From contig CADCWN010000245.1 of the NCBI GenBank assembly GCA_902806415.1, positions 1 through 38,009 on the forward strand: 38,009 bases of DNA, read 5' to 3'. The DNA comes from an uncultured Thermomicrobiales bacterium (lineage in GTDB: Bacteria; Chloroflexota; Chloroflexia; Thermomicrobiales; CADCWN01). This document shows, piece after piece, positions 32,829 through 38,009 of the stretch (its first letter is position 1; each line of letters starts with the position of its first letter). The notes below the pieces were generated by a model, which searched no databases, was not told the origin of the DNA, and saw only the letters and a program-made list of their open reading frames with translations. The position numbers and the translations under genes are program-made.

Positions 32829-34237
32829 ATGAATGAAGAGGCGGTAACCCCGCGAGAAGCCATCCCCGCCCTCACCCCGCGCGGCGCGGGCGGGCATCAG
32901 TTCGTCCTCTACGCCGACGCCTGCTCCGGTGTGCCGGGAGTCCCGCACGAGGCGACCTTCGCAGCCGTCAACGCCGTCGTCGCGCGCCTCCGCCCGCAAC
33001 CGAAGTTCATCTGCTTCCCCGGCGACGAGATCCAGGGCTTGACGGCGGATGATGCCGCCCTGCGCGCGCAGTGGCGGCACTGGCTCGACCGCGAGATGGC
33101 CTGGCTCGACCGCGCCGCGATCCCGCTCTACCACACCACCGGCAACCACACGACCTATGACGCGGCGAGCGAGGCGGTCTTTCGCGAGATGCTCGGCCAT
33201 CTGCCACGCAACGGGCCGCCGGGACAGGAGGGCTTATCGTACTGGGTGCGGCGGGGCGATCTGCTGTTGGTCTTCGTCAACACCCTCTGGTCGGGACATG
33301 GCGGCGAGGGGCGCGTGGAGACCGACTGGCTCGACCGGACCCTCGCGGCGCACGCCGACGCGCGCCACAAACTCGTCCTCGGGCATCACCCGGTCTTCCC
33401 GGTCAACGGCTTCTCCGGTGCCTACCAGCGGGAGATCGGGCCGACCGATGGGCGGGCGTTCTGGCGCGTCCTCGTCAATCACGGCGTCCTGGCCTACCTG
33501 TGCAGCCATATGCTCGCCTTCGATGTGCAGATCCACGAGGGAACCTGCAAATCCTGACGGCGGGCGCGGGGACGGCGCACCCGATGCCGGTGGAGACCGA
33601 GTATTTCCACTGCGTCCAGGCCGCGCTCGACGACGACGGGCTGCACTATCAGGTCCTCGACACCGCCGGGCAGACCCGCGAATGGCTCTCCTGGCCCCCG
33701 GTGCTGCCACCCACCGAGCGCTGGCACCACCTCCCGCACGGCGAATGCGCCGCGCCTCCGTTCGCCGCAGCGCCGACCGACCGGCCAACGACCGAGTTGA
33801 TCGCCTGGCGCTTTCGCGGCACCTGTCCCCCCGCGGGCGACGGCGACGCCCAGACGCTCCTCGCAGGCTGGGAGCCCGGCCCCGGTCTGTCTGCGCTCTG
33901 GATCGGGCTGCTGGGGCGCGAGGGACGCCTCGGCGTGCTCCTCAGCCCGGCGGCGGGGCGCAGCCCGCACCTCTGGCACGGTCCCGCCTTAGCGCCGGGC
34001 GAGGCGTTCGACATCCAGGTCGCCATCCATACCGGCATGGGGCCGGGCGGCATCCTCTGGCGGCGCGGGCAGGCCGCGCCGTGGTCCTCGCTGATCGCCG
34101 CCTCCTCCTGGGGGGCCGAGCGCCTGACCTGGCCGCGCCGCTGGGCAGTCGGCCACGAGCGGCGCGGCCCCGCCGACCGCCCCTTTCGGGGGGGCGAGTT
34201 AAGCGCGGCGTGGGCCTCGCACGCGCATCAGCTTTAG
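32829..34237 (+). pseudogene. Calcineurin-like metallophosphoesterase, single-base frameshift
   Basis: About 469 residues if read through. Metal motifs: DACSGVPG in place of the usual DxH, PGDEIQG (GD), TTGNHTTYD (GNH), LGHHPVFPV and CSHMLAFD (His), so a variant calcineurin-like fold. After HEG at 33537-33542 the frame ends (TGA at about 33555), but the adjacent frame continues NLQILTAGAGTAHPMPVETE, then a beta-rich C-terminal domain to 34237. One extra G in the GGG at 33539-33541 joins both parts. GGAGG lies 12 nt before ATG 32829. Substrate unknown. As in ktrB, error in a G run is as likely as true inactivation. Confidence 0.75.
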
Positions 34238-34255
34238 GCGCAAGGGGGCGGCGGA

Positions 34256-35344
34256 TTAGCCGCGATCGGTGGGCATCAGCGGCACCGTGTCGCCGACGCG
34301 GCAGAGTTCGAGGACGGCCCAGTAGAGCGCGTCGTCGCTGCGGGGTGAGCGCCCGGTCTTGATCGCCTCGTCGGCGTCGAGGATGATCCGCAGGCACCCG
34401 TCAACGCGTGCCTCGCCGAGCTGGGCGAGTTGGCGGGCAGTCTCGCGGGCGCGGTACGGCGTGATGCCGAGTTTGCCAGCGGCGGCTTCCGCCCCGCGCC
34501 CCCCGCCGACGGCACGGATTCGGGCCAGCAGGCTGAAGCGCGAGGCGAGCAGCGAGAGGATCAACTCGGGCGCGAGGCCATCTTCCAGCCCCGCGCGCAG
34601 CAACGCCAGCGCACGCCGGGTGTCGCCGGCGGCGGCGGCATCGACCAATTGGAAGACGTTCGTCTCCGCCTCGCCGACCGTCAGCGCCGCGACGTGGCGC
34701 GTCGTGATCGTCGCGGGGTCGCGGCTGAGGGCGGCGGTCGCCAGCTTCTGCACCTCGGTATCGATCCGCTGTAAATCCGGCAGGGTCGCGTCACGCCCGC
34801 GCGGCACTTCGTGCCAGCCGTGCGGGCAGAGCGCGTCGAGCATCGCCTCGGCGGCATCGGGGCGGAGCGCGGCCCCGGCCTCGCGAGCGCGCTCGATCGC
34901 CCAATCGCGCAACTCGCGCCCGAGCGGCGGATCGAAGCGCTCGATCGCCGCGCCCGGCCCGAGCTCTTGCAACGCGCGCCGCAGGACCGGCGGCGGCTCG
35001 AACGGTCCGCGCTCCCAGAGGAGGAGGGTCGTCGTGGCCGGCATCAGCGGCAGATAGGCGGCTAGCGCCTCGAACGGATCGGTCGCGCCCCTGCCCTTCT
35101 CCGCGTCACCGCCCCGCTCCGCGCCCTTGCGCTCTTTCCAGCGCGACAACAGGCCGCGCGCATCGACGCAGCGCCCGCCGCCAAAGAACGACAGGGTATC
35201 GCAGGCGGCGCGCAGTCCGTCGGGGGTCGTGTCCTGCGGGTCGAGCGAGATGCCGTTGAAGCCGTCGGGGTCGAGCGTCGCGCGCAGGGCGCGCAGGCGC
35301 GCGAGCGAGTGGAAGGTATCGGCACCCTGGAGAAGATAGAGCAT
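34256..35344 (-). CDS. holA: DNA polymerase III delta subunit
   Basis: 362 residues of the clamp-loader delta subunit, which opens the beta clamp. N-terminal domain (MLYLLQGADTFHSLARLRALR), a charged insert (about 65-90), then LPLMPATTTLLLWERGPFEP and the RIDTEVQKLAT helix, VAALTVGEAETNVFQLVDAAAAGD (in two parts), the conserved delta signature, and the C-terminal collar LASRFSLLARI, QLAQLGEARVDGCL. Length is typical. No Walker A, as expected for delta. Convergent with the metallophosphoesterase across 18 bp. Heptanucleotide-like repeats lie just upstream. Confidence 0.92.
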   Translation of the reverse strand: MLYLLQGADTFHSLARLRALRATLDPDGFNGISLDPQDTTPDGLRAACDTLSFFGGGRCVDARGLLSRWKERKGAERGGDAEKGRGATDPFEALAAYLPLMPATTTLLLWERGPFEPPPVLRRALQELGPGAAIERFDPPLGRELRDWAIERAREAGAALRPDAAEAMLDALCPHGWHEVPRGRDATLPDLQRIDTEVQKLATAALSRDPATITTRHVAALTVGEAETNVFQLVDAAAAGDTRRALALLRAGLEDGLAPELILSLLASRFSLLARIRAVGGGRGAEAAAGKLGITPYRARETARQLAQLGEARVDGCLRIILDADEAIKTGRSPRSDDALYWAVLELCRVGDTVPLMPTDRG

Positions 35345-35362
35345 CCGTCACACCGCCGATAG

Positions 35363-35446
35363 AGCTGTCAGCCGTCAGCAATCGACGCCCGTCATGCGGC
35401 ATCGCTGCTCACCATACTCGGCGCTGATTGCTGAACACCGATAGCT
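35363..35446. repeat. Inverted pair of CAGCCGT-type repeats
   Basis: AGCTGTCAGCCGTCAGCAATC (35363-35383; unit GTCAGCC) is matched by a diverged complement GATTGCTGA...AGCT at 35426-35446. Located between holA and the 6S RNA gene. Confidence 0.55.
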
Positions 35447-35461
35447 TGTGATTATTGAAAG

Positions 35462-35621
35462 AGCAACCCCCACCCTGCCGTGTGCCGCTCGGTTTTGAAC
35501 CTGCCTAAGCAGGTGGGTAGCCACTTTCCCGCGCCCATGAGCCGGGTCGGCAGCCCCCAAACAGAGAAGTTTAATGGCTCAAAACTTCATTCGGCATCAC
35601 GCACAGGGTCGGGCTTGCTAT
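35462..35621 (-). ncRNA. ssrS: 6S RNA
   Basis: A 160-nt RNA that mimics an open promoter and traps the housekeeping RNA polymerase. The closing stem pairs AGCAA, CCC, ACCCTG, CGTG and TGCCG on the 5' side (35619 down to 35592) with CGGCA, CACG, CAGGGT, GGG and TTGCT on the 3' side (35487 down to 35462), with small mismatches between. The 5' side of the large bubble and the terminal hairpin (CCCG...CGGG) follow. The 3' side holds CTACCCACCT, a short GCTTAGGC loop, then AGGTTCAAAACCG, the motif shared by 6S RNAs (ACC-hairpin-GGTTCAA). A promoter ends 7 nt before A35621. No coding frame fits. Confidence 0.85.
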
Positions 35622-35627
35622 GCGTGC

Positions 35628-35657
35628 AGTCTAGCATAGGGTTCCGGCGCGGAACAA
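35628..35657 (-). promoter_or_regulatory. Promoter of the 6S RNA
   Basis: On the minus strand TTGTTC (35657-35652), 18-bp spacer, TAGACT (35633-35628); start predicted at A35621. The GTTCCG...CGGAAC palindrome at 35641-35655 overlaps the spacer and the -35 box. Confidence 0.6.
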
Positions 35658-35772
35658 CGACCACCGCGCCGTGCGATCCATATTCAGGCGCTCTCGGGCT
35701 ATCTCTAAGTTCGCCTACAACACTTATTGTCTACTGCAAGTTGCGCCTTTCGCGCACACGGAAGCCAAAAAG

Positions 35773-35801
35773 TTGACATCACACGCCCGTTCTGCTAGGC
35801 T
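35773..35801 (+). promoter_or_regulatory. Strong sigma-70-type promoter upstream of the lytic protein
   Basis: TTGACA (35773-35778), 17-bp spacer, TAGGCT (35796-35801). Start near 35808, about 350 nt before the next gene. Confidence 0.7.
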
Positions 35802-36157
35802 ACGCCTGCCGTGCGCACAGCGTTGCGACGGCACTCATCCGCAGCATCGCAGCACAGCGTCCCACTTCTTCGTCGCGGACACGATGCAGTGTCCGGCGAG
35901 CGCCGCTGCTTTGCGCGGAAATTGGGGGTTCGGGGGGAGACGTGGCGCGTCCCAGCCGACGCGTCACAGCGGGTCTCATCTGCCCGGATCCATTGATACG
36001 ATGCGTGTGCGGAACGGGTAACTGCAGAGTGGAGGGGAAGTGGCACAGCGAGGTGCCACGCTATTGTGATGTGAACGGTCCAGCAAATCGCCAAACCGTT
36101 CACCCGAATAGCCTCCGTTTCCAGGTGCCCGCTGCCGACCTCGCAGGAGGATAGTTG
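35802..36157 (+). other. Long untranslated leader or unknown RNA
   Basis: No coding frame is supported. Stems visible: GGACAC/GTGTCC around 35877-35894, GTGGCA/TGCCAC near 36041-36058, and GTGAACGGT/ACCGTTCAC (9 bp) near 36071-36105. No known riboswitch signature (ydaO-type GAGCCGGGGA, c-di-GMP core) was found. Confidence 0.45.
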
Positions 36158-37036
36158 GTGTCTCGCCAGTCTCGCCACAGCGGTTTCCGAGGGCTACGCC
36201 TCGGCGGTTTCCTGTTCCTGCTCCTCTTATCGCTCCTCATGCCCGCCACCGCCCTCGCCGCCGACCCGGCCACCATCAGCGAAGAGCTCAATCTGCGCGC
36301 AGGCCCCGGCCGCGGCTATCCGATCCTCGCCGTGATGCCCGCGGGATCGGCGGTGCGGATCACCGGGGACGCCTCCGAGGGTTGGTATCCAGTACGCTAC
36401 AACGAATTGAACGGGTGGGCCTACGCCGAGTATATCGCCGTGAACGGCCAGGCCCAGGGCGCGGCGGCGGCCGGTGGCGGCGGCGTGCGCGGTTCGGCCA
36501 CCGTCGTGACCAGCCTCCTGAATATGCGCGGCGGGCCGGGCACCAGTTACGGCGTTGTCGCCCAACTCCCCTACGGCACCACTGTGCAGATCGTCGGTAA
36601 TCCGCAGGCGGGCGATGGCCGCACCTGGCTGGAAGTCGCCGCGCTCGGCTTCGGCCAGGGCTGGGTCGCCGCCGAGTTCCTCGACGCCGGTGAGGTCCCC
36701 GCCGCAGCGGCGGCGGCCACGCCAGCGCCGACCCCGGCCCCGACACCATCCGCCGCGCCGACCGGCTCGGGCGGGACGATCGTCGAGATCATCACCGCCG
36801 CGGCCAACCGTTACGGCCAGTCGCCCTCGGCGATGCTGGCGGTGGCGCGGTGCGAATCGAATCTGAATCCGAACGCGGTCAACCCGCGCTCGAACGCCTC
36901 GGGGCTCTTCCAGTTCCTCCCCGGCACCTGGCGGACCACCCCTTACGCTTCCTACTCGATCTTCGACCCGTGGGCGAACGCGAACGCCGCCGGGTGGATG
37001 TGGTCGGTCGGTCGGCGCGGCGAGTGGGTCTGCTAA
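36158..37036 (+). CDS. Secreted SH3-domain protein with lysozyme-like (transglycosylase) domain
   Basis: 292 residues. An N-terminal signal peptide (about 1-36: hydrophobic LGGFLFLLLLSLLMPATALAA) is followed by two bacterial SH3 domains (about 40-95 and 112-180; both with NLRAGPGRGYPIL / NMRGGPGTSYGVV cores), an Ala/Pro/Thr linker (about 185-208) and a C-terminal lysozyme-like domain: MLAVARCESNLNPNAVN with the candidate catalytic Glu, then ASGLFQFLPGTWR. This resembles resuscitation-factor/lytic-transglycosylase domains that cut peptidoglycan glycan strands outside the membrane. GTG 36158 is chosen with AGGAGG 7 nt upstream; TTG 36155 is an alternative. A strong terminator follows. Confidence 0.9.
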   Translation: MSRQSRHSGFRGLRLGGFLFLLLLSLLMPATALAADPATISEELNLRAGPGRGYPILAVMPAGSAVRITGDASEGWYPVRYNELNGWAYAEYIAVNGQAQGAAAAGGGGVRGSATVVTSLLNMRGGPGTSYGVVAQLPYGTTVQIVGNPQAGDGRTWLEVAALGFGQGWVAAEFLDAGEVPAAAAAATPAPTPAPTPSAAPTGSGGTIVEIITAAANRYGQSPSAMLAVARCESNLNPNAVNPRSNASGLFQFLPGTWRTTPYASYSIFDPWANANAAGWMWSVGRRGEWVC

Positions 37037-37063
37037 CCCTCTGCAAAGCATGATACGTGGCGA

Positions 37064-37102
37064 GGCCGGGCGCGGTGTGGTGTACACCGCGCCCGGCCTT
37101 TT
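37064..37102 (+). terminator. Rho-independent terminator after the SH3/lytic gene
   Basis: GGCCGGGCGCGGTGT (37064-37078), 5-nt loop, exact 15-bp complement (37084-37098), then TTTT. Confidence 0.85.
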
Positions 37103-37133
37103 GTGCCGAATGAGGGCCGTGGCGAGAACATAC

Positions 37134-37162
37134 TTGAGTTCATCTATGCAATGAGTTAAGAT
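37134..37162 (+). promoter_or_regulatory. Promoter for the sulfurtransferase gene
   Basis: TTGAGT (37134-37139), 17-bp spacer, TAAGAT (37157-37162); a second TACAAT lies at 37236-37241 without a -35 box. Confidence 0.6.
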
Positions 37163-37308
37163 GACTATTGGGTGCGAGGGCGGAATTTCCGCCCCGGTCG
37201 CCTCGTTACCCCGGAGAGAGTCCCGCGCGATCGATTACAATCGCTGATGAAGGGTTACACAGCGCCAACGGCGAATGCCCGCGACGAGTGGTAGGAGGAA
37301 AAAGAGCG

Positions 37309-38009
37309 ATGGTGCAAGCACAAGCGACGGCCAGCGGGAGCGACTACGCCAACCCCGATGCGCTGGTTTCGACCGAGTGGGTTGCCGCCCATCTCGATGA
37401 TCCCAAGGTGCGGCTCGTCGAGTCGGATGAGGATGTGCTGCTCTACGAGGTCGGGCATATCCCCGGCGCGGTCAAGCTCGACTGGCACACCGACCAGCAG
37501 AGCCAGATCATCCGCGACTTCGTCACCAAGGAGGAGTTCGAAGAACTCCTGGCCTCACGCGGGATCGCCAATGACACGGTTGTCGTCTTCTACGGCGACC
37601 GCAACAACTGGTATGCCGCCTACACCTACTGGCTCTTCAAGATGTACGGGCACGCCGATTGCCGCCTGATGAACGGCGGTCGCGCCAAGTGGGAGGCCGA
37701 GGGTCGCCCGTATACGCGCGAGACCCGCACCTACCCGGCCACCGCGTACAAGGCGCAGGAGGCCGACCTCTCGATCCGCGCCTTCCGCGACGAGGTGCTG
37801 ACCCACATGCAGGCGGGCAAGCCGCTGGTCGATGTGCGCTCCCCGCAGGAGTACAGCGGCGAGGTCATCCACATGGCGAACTATCCCCAGGAAGGGGCGC
37901 AGCGCGCCGGCCATATCCCGACCGCGCAGAATATCCCCTGGGCCACCGCCGCCAACGACGACGGCACCTTCAAGGATGCCGCCACCCTGCGCCAACTCTA
38001 CGGCGACAA
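37309..38009 (+). CDS. sseA: Thiosulfate sulfurtransferase, two-domain rhodanese (3' end outside window)
   Basis: The frame is open to the window edge, giving 233 residues so far. Two rhodanese domains: an N-terminal one with [20 protein letters not shown] and [22 protein letters not shown], where Asp stands at the usual active Cys, so it is structural; and a second beginning [14 protein letters not shown] and [20 protein letters not shown]. The catalytic CRIGERS loop lies past the edge. The order and loops match mycobacterial SseA/CysA2-type enzymes that move sulfane sulfur from thiosulfate. AGGAGG precedes ATG 37309 by about 10 nt. Promoter at 37134. Confidence 0.93.
   Translation, partial: MVQAQATASGSDYANPDALVSTEWVAAHLDDPKVRLVESDEDVLLYEVGHIPGAVKLDWHTDQQSQIIRDFVTKEEFEELLASRGIANDTVVVFYGDRNNWYAAYTYWLFKMYGHADCRLMNGGRAKWEAEGRPYTRETRTYPATAYKAQEADLSIRAFRDEVLTHMQAGKPLVDVRSPQEYSGEVIHMANYPQEGAQRAGHIPTAQNIPWATAANDDGTFKDAATLRQLYGD

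Noticed and set aside
35802..36157. RNase P RNA, tmRNA or c-di-AMP riboswitch
   Set aside because: None of the conserved cores (GAGGAAAGTCC, TTCGACGG, GAGCCGGGGA) is present.

Overview
The window is a high-G+C bacterial chromosome segment. Its housekeeping content, the many TACAAT/TACACT-type -10 boxes, the actinobacterial-style sulfurtransferase and the dispersed heptanucleotide intergenic repeats fit a member of Chloroflexota, perhaps Thermomicrobia-like. That placement is inference from style; no rRNA is present to confirm it. No prophage, CRISPR array or intact insertion sequence is seen.

Layout. 1-3.2 kb: the 3' part of an ABC exporter, a hicB antitoxin followed by a broken hicA toxin, a small unknown gene and a 4HBT thioesterase. 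3.2-6.4 kb: FmdB-type zinc ribbon protein, then cysE and cysS (cysteine synthesis and charging). 6.5-12 kb: an MFS permease convergent with a UvrD/PcrA helicase whose Walker A loop holds a 468-residue LAGLIDADG intein. 12-15 kb: tRNA(CAT) with promoter and terminator, an anchored SH3 protein, and a KtrB/KtrA potassium uptake pair whose ktrB is frameshifted. 15-19.2 kb, minus strand: an OB-fold-like protein, a GT4 glycosyltransferase, an unrecognised nucleotidyltransferase-like protein, long-form hibernation factor and a zinc-ribbon protein, separated by heptanucleotide arrays. 19.2-23.7 kb: a sugar isomerase and a Gfo/Idh oxidoreductase divergent from back-to-back promoters, a small unknown gene, an apparently leaderless tRNA-dihydrouridine synthase and a DUF983 protein. 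23.7-28 kb: an IS5-type transposase scrap, a universal stress protein, the start of a decayed membrane protein, a ferritin-like protein, and an ECF sigma/anti-sigma pair. 28-32.7 kb: a large inverted-repeat element, nagA, a second MFS permease, endonuclease IV with a broken HicB-like gene behind it, and a small membrane protein. 32.8-38 kb: a frameshifted metallophosphoesterase, holA, a 6S RNA on the minus strand, an SH3/lytic transglycosylase-like protein and the 5' part of a thiosulfate sulfurtransferase.

The most striking items are the helicase intein, the 6S RNA (not visible as an ORF), the family of inverted pairs of 7-bp tandem repeats, and four single-base frameshifts. Three of the four would be repaired by one extra G in a G run, so they are either sequencing error or slippage-driven gene inactivation. 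Genes are mostly single or in short operons; the clearest functional units are cysE-cysS, ktrB-ktrA, sigma-anti-sigma and the divergent isomerase/oxidoreductase pair.
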